64,000 bases of DNA, from positions 5,659,501 through 5,723,500 of the forward strand of contig NZ_CP011390.1 in assembly GCF_001644645.1 (NCBI RefSeq), given 5' to 3'. How positions within the stretch are numbered: position 1 is the first letter of the stretch; each line of letters begins with the position of its first letter. This document shows, piece by piece, positions 52,301 through 59,996 of this stretch. The notes below the pieces were generated by a model that did no database searches, had not been told where the DNA came from, and saw only the letters and a program-made list of their open reading frames with translations. Source of the stretch: Flavisolibacter tropicus. Its GTDB lineage: Bacteria; Bacteroidota; Bacteroidia; Chitinophagales; Chitinophagaceae. The translations under genes and the position numbers were made by a program.

Positions 52301-52406
52301 AGGCGTTAGGATCATTAAAAGCAGGCTTATGCGCTTCTTTATTTGTGTTTATTTCGGGTTTTGGATTGGAAGTATTTTCTTTACTAGTGTGATTTTTTAA
52401 ACTCAC
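49383..52406 (-). CDS. Multi-PAS sensor histidine kinase
   Basis: A 1007-residue NarX/DesK-type kinase with no membrane helix. Six PAS domains are visible (about 32-155, 158-280, 288-405, 408-525, 530-650, 655-775), several followed by PAC motifs. HisKA_3 follows with the phospho-acceptor His819 in KELHDNVNQVLTTTK, then the ATPase domain (EAINNALKHAK, DDGIGFNF, GSGLKHIQNRV). PAS3 and PAS4 are close copies of each other. It starts at GTG 52406; no better ATG is near. It probably senses a cytoplasmic small molecule or redox state and passes phosphate to the adjacent regulators. Confidence 0.93.
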   Translation of the reverse strand: MSLKNHTSKENTSNPKPEINTNKEAHKPAFNDPNALLSILLSNSKELVILLDSNYIIQYINENSRKQFFKLFHTDLQIGQNLLHVASEKNQPFIKEIYEDVLKGNQRETESSHLVDGNITFLRNIFRPAKDEKGNILGIIINTYDITEDKKNQIALEEAERRWQYASEGSHQGLWDWDIQTGYTYYSPSYKRLYGFEDNELINHIDEWVSRIHPDDRHITDNALEKHLLSNQPIYDSTYRIKAKDGTYRWILSRGIIVSWDENGKPLRMIGTHTDITSYKVTEANYRLLFYSSPLPMWTLDPETQRFLDVNDMAVAHYGYSREEFLQMTIKDIQPLDESFDHRFLTDINREAVHFSVTGLRHQKKDGDIIYVDLTGHTIIEQVGRKINLITCQDVTDKILAEQRLLNSEVKYRTLFVNNPLPSWIYNPETQQLLEVNKAAVAHYGYTKEEFKQMTIQELHPIDEREEANINIQEARSKDTNSSSWRHQKKNGEIIFVDIRSSAIEYQNQKARLVVVHDKTTQVKAELELLKSNERFLFASKATSDAIWDYDLEHNTLDWGEGLFTLFGYKSEEITYDKWLALIHPEDVQRVTDSFLQAIQHSSQSIWRGQYRFKAADNSYRYVFDRGFILRDSSNKPYRMIGAMQDITDLKLKEKELTESNERYNAILKATSDLIWDWDLESGYIYRDAEGLQNVYGVSNDAAIRTIDPWLRRIHPEDSLHVQNTINNILHNTGLDTFEVEYRFLRDDHQYNFVYDRGIILRNAEGKPVRLIGAAQNITERKRLEMQLLKKELDKQKFISQTTIETQEQERSEIGKELHDNVNQVLTTTKLYLDLSLSNSELKDELIAKSSQNIIYVINEIRQLSRSLMNPSLGDLGLIESINELLDNINLTGKLKIKLKAAHRLESTLSENQKLMIYRIVQEAINNALKHAKAKNVTITIQDTPQIVELFIADDGIGFNFDTVKKGSGLKHIQNRVYLANGTLTVNSVPGKGSLIMINFPKHTNPI

Positions 52407-52637
52407 TTAGTCTGCTTTATATTGAAAATTATGTATAAAGGTTGTTAATGAAAATGATAAAGCGATTTTTTTTTTAAACAGATCGCCAATGTAGCATTAA
52501 ACACGTAATGCAGTGATTTTTAAGTAATCACTCTAGTAAAATTACGTTTTTGTGAAGTTTGGTTCAAAATTTAATGGGTATGTTGTTGAGTTCAAAATTC
52601 TTATTGCTTTTGTAAATACATTCATTTAAAGTTGGGT

Positions 52638-53369
52638 ATGGATAGAACAATCACTTCCTGGTACAGTCACCGTTTATCTAAAGAAATGCCAATAGCTACT
52701 TATGGTCATTATGGATTTGCGTTAATGCTAATACCAACAGCAGCGGCTGATTTTCTGGAATATGAGCGTTTTCAACTTATTGACCGCCTGCAGCCATTTA
52801 TTGATAGCGGCAAAGTGAAAGTATTTTCTATAAACAGTATCAATAATGAAAGCTGGATGAATAATGATATGGATCCACGCATGAAAGCGATCCGTCATCA
52901 GCAGTTCAATAGTTATGTTTATGAAGAAGTCATTCCTTTCATAAAAACGCAAACTAGCCAGGAAACGCCAATTATCACCTGCGGAGCCTCTTTTGGCGCT
53001 TTGCATAGTATGAACCTATTTTTGAAGCGACCCGACCTGATAAATGGAGTCATTGCCATGAGCGGTGTGTATGACTTAACTGAATATACAAAAGGGTATT
53101 TTGATGATGATGTGTACTTTAATAGCCCGCAACATTATATGCCTAACCTTACCGATCATGTTATTTTAGAACAGATACGGCGTAGTACACACCTGCATAT
53201 TTTTAGCGGGAGCGGGGCCTATGAAGCGCCAAATAGTGCGCGTGACTTTGCTGCTATTCTTTATAATAAAGGAATCAACTATGAGCTGGATATATGGGGT
53301 AGTGAATGGAAACATGACTGGGATACCTGGCGTACAGTATTGCCGCACTACTTGGGTACCCGCTTTTAA
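52638..53369 (+). CDS. Alpha/beta-hydrolase esterase family protein
   Basis: A 243-residue protein of the esterase D/PF00756-like group. The nucleophile elbow GASFGA has Ser118; His226 in WKHDWDTW fits the catalytic base; the acid is probably an Asp between them. No signal peptide, so cytoplasmic. Substrate unknown; relatives are often annotated as esterases or acyltransferases. The ATG at 52638 is chosen over the TTG at 52632. Its stop overlaps the convergent clpS gene by four bases. Confidence 0.82.
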   Translation: MDRTITSWYSHRLSKEMPIATYGHYGFALMLIPTAAADFLEYERFQLIDRLQPFIDSGKVKVFSINSINNESWMNNDMDPRMKAIRHQQFNSYVYEEVIPFIKTQTSQETPIITCGASFGALHSMNLFLKRPDLINGVIAMSGVYDLTEYTKGYFDDDVYFNSPQHYMPNLTDHVILEQIRRSTHLHIFSGSGAYEAPNSARDFAAILYNKGINYELDIWGSEWKHDWDTWRTVLPHYLGTRF

Positions 53370-53677
53370 CTGATAAGCGCCTCCACAGTAGCACCTATAC
53401 CTCGTTCCGTAATGGCATCACATTGAGGCTTCAAATCCTCATAACTGCCATGTTTTACGGCATACTTTCCCCTGAAATGAATAATATAGGCACACTGTTC
53501 TGCCTGCTCATAAGAGTGCTTGCACACTTCTACAAGCGTTTCAATAACCCACTCAAAGGTGTTTACCTCATCATTCCACACGATCAAATGAAAAGGAGTT
53601 TCCTCTTCGATCATTACATCAACTTCTTCCGCCTCAAAAGGCTGTACATCTTCTTTGGTATGGTTGAGCCCTTTCAT
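53366..53677 (-). CDS. clpS: ATP-dependent Clp protease adaptor ClpS
   Basis: ClpS binds N-degron substrates and hands them to ClpAP (or ClpC-type) protease. The 103-residue protein has a flexible acidic N-terminus, then PFHLIVWNDEVNTFEWVIE, the core motif with the D-E-x-N-T/x-x-x-V pattern, and HFRGKYAVKHGSYEDL. Start at 53677 chosen because an exact promoter element ends six bases upstream and the longer TTG start at 53686 would fall inside it. Confidence 0.93.
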   Translation of the reverse strand: MKGLNHTKEDVQPFEAEEVDVMIEEETPFHLIVWNDEVNTFEWVIETLVEVCKHSYEQAEQCAYIIHFRGKYAVKHGSYEDLKPQCDAITERGIGATVEALIS

Positions 53678-53683
53678 AGTTGG

Positions 53684-53691
53684 CAAAGTTA
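53684..53691 (-). promoter_or_regulatory. clpS -7 promoter element (TAACTTTG)
   Basis: Minus-strand exact TAnnTTTG match ending six bases before the clpS ATG; predicts a leaderless or near-leaderless mRNA. Confidence 0.6.
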
Positions 53692-53785
53692 CAAACCTTC
53701 CCTAATTATTTATTTATGTAGTAGATCGATAGACGTTACGATAATGTGAAAGCCTTATGCAGATATGGAAAAGGTGGGGGGTAAG

Positions 53786-53822
53786 AAAAAAGAAGCATGC
53801 TTTAAGGCGTGCTTCTTTTTTT
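53786..53822. terminator. Bidirectional terminator
   Basis: AAAAAAGAAGCATGC and GCGTGCTTCTTTTTT arms (one T-G pair) around TTTAAG. Serves the lipoprotein gene at 53843 on the minus strand. Confidence 0.85.
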
Positions 53823-53842
53823 ATGATTAAAATTACTCTTGT

Positions 53843-54454
53843 TTACTTTGTAACCTCGTACACGAAAGTAGCGTTGCCCTGCATGGTGGGGTCGCTTTCT
53901 TCAAATACCTGTAAATATAACCTACTGTTGTCTGTAACAGTTTTCCAGTAATAAGTTGTTGGCTTCATGGCGATTTCTTCTTTGGTTGCAGGCCTTTTAG
54001 TATCAGATTTTGGGCAAGATGTATTTGATGCTGATCTGCTTGTTTTTACAGTTCTAAAATTGCCTTCTACAGGGTAGAGCGTAAGCTTTGAGCCTTCAAA
54101 TTTCATGGTTCCTTTCAGCTGGGTAAAATATTCATTAATACAGGAAGATGTTGAACCTTCTACTACCAGAAGTTGTGCAAATTCAAAATATCCATCTTTG
54201 GTAACTTTATATTCACGGGCAGCTGAATAGGCATTTCCTACGTGATCGCCATTGTCATTGTAATATCCAATGGCTGATATGTTGCCGGATGTCCAAGTGC
54301 CAGGTGCTAAGGCATCCGGTACATCACTACGAGGAGATTTTTTATATAAATCAGAATCATAGTTGGTGGTGGCGTCAGTCTTATCATTCTTTTTGTCACA
54401 ACTCGAAGCAGTTAGCGAGATCAGACCGCAAATAATAAATAATGCTTTTTTCAT
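53843..54454 (-). CDS. Lipocalin-like lipoprotein
   Basis: A 203-residue predicted lipoprotein with signal MKKALFIICGLISLTASSC (acylated Cys19) and a charged linker. The mature part has PGTWTSGNISAIGYYN, a lipocalin-like start, and a strand-rich body with three further cysteines that could form disulphides. No exact family recognised. Different from the lipoprotein at 7394 in sequence, though similar in plan. Confidence 0.7.
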   Translation of the reverse strand: MKKALFIICGLISLTASSCDKKNDKTDATTNYDSDLYKKSPRSDVPDALAPGTWTSGNISAIGYYNDNGDHVGNAYSAAREYKVTKDGYFEFAQLLVVEGSTSSCINEYFTQLKGTMKFEGSKLTLYPVEGNFRTVKTSRSASNTSCPKSDTKRPATKEEIAMKPTTYYWKTVTDNSRLYLQVFEESDPTMQGNATFVYEVTK

Positions 54455-54631
54455 TGGTTAATTTTAATGTCTAAAATTATCAGAACCAGACTGCTTCTTA
54501 TTCAGTATCGACGCTCATTTATTAATATGGGTAGTACTACTTATTCGTATTTAATATGGAATATTTTGACGCTTCGCTAATCTCTAATTGTTGCTAGATA
54601 CCAAGCTAGCTTTAATTCTAAAACATCTAAA

Positions 54632-54668
54632 AAATAAAAAGCCTCTACTTGTGTGAGGTAGAGGCTTT
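54632..54668 (-). terminator. Terminator of the glutathione peroxidase-like gene
   Basis: GCCTCTAC and GTAGAGGC form the stem; on the minus strand TTTTTATTTT follows. It begins 18 bases after the stop codon. Confidence 0.8.
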
Positions 54669-54685
54669 AGACGGATTTATTCAAT

Positions 54686-55240
54686 TTAATCTAAGCTCCA
54701 GGGCTGCTTAGTATTGTTTAATAGGCTGGTAATATCAGGGCTTAATGGGGAAATATCGGCCGGAAATACTTTGATTAACTGCCCATTCTCATCCAAGAGA
54801 AACTTGGTAAAGTTCCATTTAACAGGTTCGGTAACGGCCATTTTTTTTGCCTCTTCTATCAGGTACTGAAACACTGGATGGCAATTCGTGCCTTTTACAG
54901 TAGTTTGCTCAGTGATAGGGAAGGTGGCACCGTATGAATCTCTGAAAAAAGCCTGTATTTGTTTATTGGTTTTTAATTCCTGGTCGCCGAAATCGTTGCC
55001 TGCAGGAAACGCTATAACTACCAGTTTTTCTCTATAAGCACTGTATAGTTGCTGCATCGCCTCTATTTGAAAGGTATAAGGTGATTTGCAAGCGGTATTT
55101 ACAATGAGTATCTTTTTGCCTTTGTAATCGGAGAAATTAATCTGCTTACCTTCTTCAATAGAGTTCGTCTTGAGTTCGTAAATAGTAGGTGTGTTAAATA
55201 AAAAGGTGCTGAATAGGGCAGCGAGTAAAAGTGTTTTCAT
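54686..55240 (-). CDS. Glutathione peroxidase-family protein with displaced cysteine
   Basis: A 184-residue thioredoxin-fold protein with an N-terminal signal-like segment. The family frame is clear: KKILIVNTACKSPYTFQ, then FPAGNDFGDQE and KWNFTKFLLDENG. The usual N-x-A-S-K-C-G-x-T active site reads N-T-A-C51-K-S53-P-Y-T, so the peroxidatic Cys position is Ser and a Cys sits two residues earlier. The second Cys of the FPCNQF motif is Ala. Peroxidase activity is therefore uncertain. An exact promoter element lies 31 bases upstream (55272-55279). Confidence 0.8.
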   Translation of the reverse strand: MKTLLLAALFSTFLFNTPTIYELKTNSIEEGKQINFSDYKGKKILIVNTACKSPYTFQIEAMQQLYSAYREKLVVIAFPAGNDFGDQELKTNKQIQAFFRDSYGATFPITEQTTVKGTNCHPVFQYLIEEAKKMAVTEPVKWNFTKFLLDENGQLIKVFPADISPLSPDITSLLNNTKQPWSLD

Positions 55241-55271
55241 GTTTAGGGTTTTTGGGATTATTAGGGTAAGC

Positions 55272-55279
55272 CAAATGTA
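55272..55279 (-). promoter_or_regulatory. -7 promoter element (TACATTTG)
   Basis: Minus-strand exact TAnnTTTG match, 31 bases before the ATG of the glutathione peroxidase-like gene. Confidence 0.5.
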
Positions 55280-55471
55280 AAAAGAATAAGGGAGTATGGC
55301 AATAGGGTGAATTATTTACGAATGACAAGGAAGAAGCATTAAATATATATAAGGATAAATGTTAGGAATATTGTGAACGACTGAAATATGTTTGGCTAGT
55401 AATCAATAAACAAGAACTGTCTGAGTCTTATCGGATTGTTAACGCTAAGTAGTTCAGCAAGCCGTTTTTAT

Positions 55472-57010
55472 TTAATGAATGGATAAGAGCCAAGTGCGTT
55501 GTCCATTTAAGTTGAAGCTAGTTACTAGCAATGCGGTTGTTGCTATTGGTGAGTTTTTAAATGAAACAGCATGTTTGCCAGGTAGAAAGGTTTGAATGGG
55601 AATCTCGCTGATTAGTTTGCCATCAATAGCAGTAACCTTAAAACCCGCAGTTAGCGAAGTAGAACCTGTAATTGTAAATTTAAGCTCGCCAGAAGCGGTG
55701 AGACTTAAATTTGAAATAGCACCTATAATCGAAGTTTTTGCTTTTATGACTTTGGAATAACCAATTTGCCCATTATCATCCTGCCATTTTAATCGGTAGT
55801 AGTTTTCCAGTTTATCTGTTTTATGAGAAAAGCTGCCGTGTACAGTGTTTTTAATTTTGAATACATCACGAAAATTTATACCATCACTACTGTATTCTAC
55901 TGTTAGCAGAGAAACAGTGTCTTCAAATTGCCATATTAGTTGGTTGATGTCTTGTGCTTCTATTGCGCTAAAATCTTTAAGTTTTATTGGTAATGCATAA
56001 GCTGGAATGAATTGGGTAAGATCAAAAGACCAAAGCTTTGGGGATATAGTAAATGTAGTAGGACCTATATTGATTGAAAACTGTTCATTACTAACATAAC
56101 CATACGTTTGATTTCTAAAAGTTATTCCTTCAGCCTGGCCTATTACTGTTGCGTTGGGCAACTCAATCTTGCGTTTGTTCCCATTGAAGAACTTACCATT
56201 ATTGTAGTCACTCAATATGTACAAATAGTGAGGACCTAGTCCTGTATTGTTATATCCAATGAGAACGATCACAGCCGTTCCTTTTATTTTATCAGCACCT
56301 GTAACTAAGAGGTTTGCGGGAAAGGTTTCAAATGGTTGAGCACTAAATGTGCCAGCATGGGTGCTATTAATACGATAATGCGTAGTCGTTTTATTTAACC
56401 AGTCTTTTGTAAACAAGTGTATGCCATCTTCATCAACAATCATGGCTTCGCAATCAAATGGCGTCTTTTGCATTTCTGTAGGTACTATTGGTTGCGGTTG
56501 GTCGGCATAGGTAAATTGTATAACTTCTATAGCGCTGGCGGGTATTGTTATTGAGGGTGCCGCAGAATGGTCTGGAATAGCCGTAGCAGGAAATTTATAG
56601 ATCTTTAGATCTTTGCGGCCCCCATTATTATTGCCAAAATCACCAATATAAAAATAAGTGCCATCAAATGCCATGTCTTCCCAGTTAATATTGGTGGCAC
56701 CTTCTAAATAAACCGTTTGCCAAATTGTGTTTGTGAGCGTGTCAATTTTATAAATAGCGGCCGCTCCATCATCGTTAAACGTCCATAGATTTTTACCGTC
56801 CCATTGGAGGTCACTTGTCTCTACTAAAGTTTCCGCAAGCGGGTTCACTTTTAATGTAGGATTATAAAAAGAATAGTTATACAAACAGCTGCCATCGGAA
56901 ATGGTGGCGTTAGGATTATAATTATTAGCAGCTGGGTCTTTGCATCCTTTCACTTGACCGTAAAGGAGAGAAACACTAAATAGAAAAAGCAGTATTAATA
57001 ACGGTCGCAT
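55472..57010 (-). CDS. Secreted protein with DGSC motif and T9SS-like tail
   Basis: A 512-residue exported protein. The signal peptide LLILLFLFSVSLLYGQ is followed by GCKDPAANNYNPNATISDGSC, read as CKDPAANNYNP plus DGSC, a small calcium-site-like module common in secreted Bacteroidota proteins. Residues 45-350 have repeated blade-like strands (DLQWDGKNLWTFNDDG, DMAFDGTYFYIGDFGN), suggesting a beta-propeller. The C-terminal 80 residues resemble a type A T9SS sorting domain (FKVTAIDGKLIS). The start may also be the ATG two codons upstream at 57016. No enzyme motif seen. Confidence 0.7.
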   Translation of the reverse strand: MRPLLILLFLFSVSLLYGQVKGCKDPAANNYNPNATISDGSCLYNYSFYNPTLKVNPLAETLVETSDLQWDGKNLWTFNDDGAAAIYKIDTLTNTIWQTVYLEGATNINWEDMAFDGTYFYIGDFGNNNGGRKDLKIYKFPATAIPDHSAAPSITIPASAIEVIQFTYADQPQPIVPTEMQKTPFDCEAMIVDEDGIHLFTKDWLNKTTTHYRINSTHAGTFSAQPFETFPANLLVTGADKIKGTAVIVLIGYNNTGLGPHYLYILSDYNNGKFFNGNKRKIELPNATVIGQAEGITFRNQTYGYVSNEQFSINIGPTTFTISPKLWSFDLTQFIPAYALPIKLKDFSAIEAQDINQLIWQFEDTVSLLTVEYSSDGINFRDVFKIKNTVHGSFSHKTDKLENYYRLKWQDDNGQIGYSKVIKAKTSIIGAISNLSLTASGELKFTITGSTSLTAGFKVTAIDGKLISEIPIQTFLPGKHAVSFKNSPIATTALLVTSFNLNGQRTWLLSIH

Positions 57011-57016
57011 GATCAT

Positions 57017-57351
57017 ACCCTGGCATTTTAAAAGCTGGAATGGCTAAAACGGGTAAGGCGGTTGGTTTGTCAAATAGAATAAATGGTGTTTTCAATTCTA
57101 AATCCGTTTCTGTAAAACGCGCTATCCTGTTTTAAAATATCAATAGTAGGAGTACTGATTATTTAAATTGAGCTTGATAAAAATCCTTTAGTAATAACGG
57201 ATAGGGAAGATTGATAAAAGCAGCCATGAAACTAAACAATGTTATTGAGAAAAGAAATAGTTGTATAGACTTAGATTAGCTAGGGATATGCGTATCGTCA
57301 ATTCAAAAGCTATCCTATACAGTGAAGGAAGAAGAGGCAATAATAGAAAAG
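57017..57351. other. 335-bp gap without supported features
   Basis: No gene, repeat or strong hairpin could be supported. It contains the upstream region of the secreted-protein gene and ends at the tRNA-Val terminator. Confidence 0.4.
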
Positions 57352-57380
57352 AAAAAAGGTTCCAATTTGGAACCTTTTTT
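57352..57380 (-). terminator. tRNA-Val terminator
   Basis: AAAAAAGGTTCCAA and TTGGAACCTTTTTT form a perfect 14-bp stem with a one-base centre. On the minus strand it begins six bases after the 3' end of tRNA-Val. Confidence 0.9.
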
Positions 57381-57386
57381 CTTTTG

Positions 57387-57461
57387 TGGGAGTTGACGGA
57401 TTCGAACCGCCGACCCTCTGCTTGTAAGGCAGATGCTCTGAACCAGCTGAGCTAAACTCCC
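57387..57461 (-). tRNA. tRNA-Val (anticodon TAC)
   Basis: A 75-base minus-strand cloverleaf. The acceptor GGGAGTT/AACTCCC pairs perfectly, the D arm is GCTCAGCTGGTTCAGAGC, the anticodon stem TCTGC/GCAGA encloses CTTACAA (anticodon TAC), and the T loop is TTCGAAT. CCA is not encoded, so it depends on Cca. It reads GUA and probably GUG codons. Confidence 0.95.
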
Positions 57462-57554
57462 TTTTTTGTGTACCCCTTGTTTGTTTCGGGAGTGCAAAGA
57501 TAAGGGGCGGATTCTTTCTGCAAAATTTTTTTTAGAAAAATCAGAAAAAAAATT

Positions 57555-57845
57555 TCAATTCAACTGCAATGCCGGTAATCGATAACTTAATCCATCCCAA
57601 AGAACAAGTTCCCAAACTTCCAGTTTCCAATATTTATATAGAGGTGATACCGACAACACTTCTTCTACTTCTTTTTTACTATCAGCGTTGATTGTGATCC
57701 AAACTTGTTGCACTTCCATGCTTACAGCATAATGCTCTATAATTTGTTCTTCAATCAATGAATTAATATAGGTGCGATGCTCTTCTAACTTCAGCGCCAT
57801 TTCATCGCTCCATGTAAATTGTACTGTTACTAAAAATTTGCTCAT
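57555..57845 (-). CDS. Small protein with YciI/muconolactone-isomerase-like fold
   Basis: A 96-residue protein. The order of elements (KFLVTVQF strand, helix EHRTYINSLIEEQII, VWITINAD strand, helix DSKKEVEEVLSVSPLY, WKLEVWELVLWD strand) fits a ferredoxin-like dimeric alpha/beta barrel, as in YciI and muconolactone isomerase. The conserved His/Asp pair of YciI is not seen, so function is open. Lies 14 bases after mtaB on the same strand and is probably co-transcribed with it. Confidence 0.65.
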   Translation of the reverse strand: MSKFLVTVQFTWSDEMALKLEEHRTYINSLIEEQIIEHYAVSMEVQQVWITINADSKKEVEEVLSVSPLYKYWKLEVWELVLWDGLSYRLPALQLN

Positions 57846-57859
57846 TTACGATCCTCAAA

Positions 57860-59137
57860 TTAACCTATGGTCCAATCAACAATCTGGTTTGCCCATTCAT
57901 TCCGGAAGGGTGTTGTAATGCGGATATAGTTGTCCGTATAACCTTCCATCATGCCGCTCTTTTCATGTCCTTCAAACAATACTTTGCGCGCTTGTCCCCG
58001 ATGCTGCTCTGTAAAGTGTTGCATCTTCATGTAACTAAGGTTGCGCAAAGTTTTATTGCGTTCATGGCGCACATTGATCGGCACCACGGGGTTTATTTCT
58101 AAAGCTTTTGTATTATCTCTTTCTGAATAGGTAAACACATGCAAGTACGATACTTCCAGACTATGCAGGAAGTCAAATGTTTCCTGAAAATGCTTATCTG
58201 ATTCGGAAGGGAAGCCAACGATTACATCTACACCAATGGCGCAGTGTGGCATCAGTGATTTAATGATCTCTACACGCTCGGCATACAGTTCACGCTTATA
58301 CCGGCGGCGCATAAGGCCTAGAATATCATTGCTGCCACTTTGCAGGGGCACATGAAAATGCGGCATAAACTTCTTGCTGCCTGCTACAAAGGTGATGATG
58401 TCTTTTGTCAGCAGGTTCGGTTCTATAGATGAAATACGATAACGTTCAATACCTTCTACCTGATCCAATTCCTGAATCAGGTCGTAAAAGTTCTCTTCTG
58501 TCTTTTTAGCACCATCGGGTCCCTTACCAAAATCGCCCAGGTTTACACCTGTAAGCACAATTTCTTTTACACCTTTGGTGGCTAGTTCTTCTGCATTTCG
58601 TACCACATTGGCAATACTATCACTGCGGCTCTTGCCACGGGCCATAGGAATAGTACAAAAAGAACAGGTATAGTCACAACCATCCTGCACCTTTAAAAAG
58701 GTACGTGTGCGGTCGTTTACCGACCAGGAGGAGTTGAAGCCGGATACATCTTCAATATCGCAAGAAGAGATCTTTGCTGAATCGCCCTTGGTTAACTCTT
58801 TTAAATGAGCCCCCAGGTTAAATTTCTCGGCAGCACCCAATACCAGGTTCACACCCGGAATTTCAGATATTTCCTTAGGTTTTAGCTGCGCATAGCATCC
58901 GGTAATCACCACCAGGCTTTCCGGTGCTTTCCGCTGGATGCGGCGAACCAGCTGGCGGCATTCTTTGTCGGCATTGTCTGTTACCGAGCAGGTATTGATC
59001 ACATACACATCGGCTACCTCTTCAAACTCCTTTTTCAAAAAACCTTCTTTTTCCAGCTGGCGGGAAAGGGTAGAAGTTTCCGAAAAGTTGAGCTTGCAGC
59101 CCAAGGTGTGAAACGCTATAGAACGCTGTTTTTCCAT
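57860..59137 (-). CDS. mtaB: tRNA t6A37 methylthiotransferase
   Basis: MtaB is a radical-SAM enzyme that adds a methylthio group to t6A37, giving ms2t6A in tRNA-Lys; it works downstream of TsaC. The 425-residue protein has the N-terminal methylthiotransferase domain (AFHTLGCKLNFSETS, INTCSVTDNADKECR), the radical-SAM triad CDYTCSFC, and a C-terminal TRAM-like domain. The HTLGCK-N-F start distinguishes MtaB from MiaB. A promoter element ends seven bases before the ATG. Full length. Confidence 0.95.
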   Translation of the reverse strand: MEKQRSIAFHTLGCKLNFSETSTLSRQLEKEGFLKKEFEEVADVYVINTCSVTDNADKECRQLVRRIQRKAPESLVVITGCYAQLKPKEISEIPGVNLVLGAAEKFNLGAHLKELTKGDSAKISSCDIEDVSGFNSSWSVNDRTRTFLKVQDGCDYTCSFCTIPMARGKSRSDSIANVVRNAEELATKGVKEIVLTGVNLGDFGKGPDGAKKTEENFYDLIQELDQVEGIERYRISSIEPNLLTKDIITFVAGSKKFMPHFHVPLQSGSNDILGLMRRRYKRELYAERVEIIKSLMPHCAIGVDVIVGFPSESDKHFQETFDFLHSLEVSYLHVFTYSERDNTKALEINPVVPINVRHERNKTLRNLSYMKMQHFTEQHRGQARKVLFEGHEKSGMMEGYTDNYIRITTPFRNEWANQIVDWTIG

Positions 59138-59144
59138 CAGTCGG

Positions 59145-59152
59145 CAAAGGTA
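59145..59152 (-). promoter_or_regulatory. mtaB -7 promoter element (TACCTTTG)
   Basis: Minus-strand exact TAnnTTTG match ending seven bases (CCGACTG) before the mtaB ATG; predicts a near-leaderless mRNA. Confidence 0.6.
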
Positions 59153-59395
59153 GCCAAAAGCGGGCTTGAAGGTGCAGGGAAAATGTTAAGGGACTTCCGG
59201 ATAGCGGGCCAAAAGGAGTAACGTTTCAAGTTCGGGATTTTGACGTTTTGTTTAGCCAATTGGTTGATACCCGTTCCATTATATATTTTAAAAGAAATCA
59301 CTAGATCCAAGTGTTTGAGTAATTGGCTCGATTAAAAGCCTCATTAAGACCGTTTTATGTGTAAAGTCGGGTATTTCTTGCTTTTCTACCTAGGC

Positions 59396-59439
59396 TTTTT
59401 CTACTCAACTCCGTAACCTTACGGAGTTGAGTAGAAAAA
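59396..59439. repeat. Perfect 21-bp inverted repeat with 2-base loop
   Basis: Arms 59396-59416 and 59419-59439 are perfectly complementary around CC. The right arm reads TTACGGAGTTGAGTAG then a run of A. It lies in the 460-bp gap between divergent mtaB and the DUF4258 gene, over 150 bases from each, so it is not an obvious terminator. Its TACGGAGTTGAGTAG matches 14/15 bases of copy A at about 9058-9073. Confidence 0.75.
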
Positions 59440-59597
59440 ATCCAGACTTACATTAAGCTTTTGGCCGGTTTGAGGACTAATTTGGGGTGGAGGAGCTATA
59501 CCTGAAATGTTGGGTTGATTAAAAAATGGAAAAATGATCACTTCGCTTTCTTGTTTTCACACAGGGGAAGAAAAGTATTAATTTGCCCTATTGTCAA

Positions 59598-59996
59598 ATG
59601 AAATCGCGCAACGTTATCCTTACTCTTGTCTTTATCCTGCTTTTATCGGGCATATTTCTTTGCCGCAAGTGGCAGGAGCCTTCACGTAAGGAAGCATTGA
59701 ACCGACGTCCCGATCTTTTGACCTATTCTTCCCTGGCAGTTTGTTTAATGAAGTGTCAGCAAATTGAGGAGGAAGAAATTGAACAGATTTTAAAGAAAGG
59801 AGTGATCCTTTTAAATAAAAGTAACAGATTTAGCAGGCCTTGCCCCACATTTGCAGTTCAGGGCAGTATGGCAACAGGCAAGAGTTTACGGCTAAGCGTG
59901 CAACAGTGTGGAAAAGAAACAACCGTACTAGCCTGTACTATTGTCAATGAAACGAATCCATGTCAATGTCCTGATGAAAGAAATAATGTGAATTAA
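59598..59996 (+). CDS. DUF4258 domain-containing membrane-anchored protein
   Basis: A 132-residue protein with an N-terminal membrane helix or signal (NVILTLVFILLLSGIFLC). The rest follows the DUF4258 plan: CLMKCQQIEEEEIEQILKKG, PCPTFAVQG and VQQCGKETTVLAC, with several conserved-looking cysteines. Function unknown. Start at 59598 chosen, as the upstream TTG at 59583 adds nothing. Its stop shares one base with the next start (TAATG), so it is translationally coupled to the acyltransferase. Confidence 0.75.
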   Translation: MKSRNVILTLVFILLLSGIFLCRKWQEPSRKEALNRRPDLLTYSSLAVCLMKCQQIEEEEIEQILKKGVILLNKSNRFSRPCPTFAVQGSMATGKSLRLSVQQCGKETTVLACTIVNETNPCQCPDERNNVN

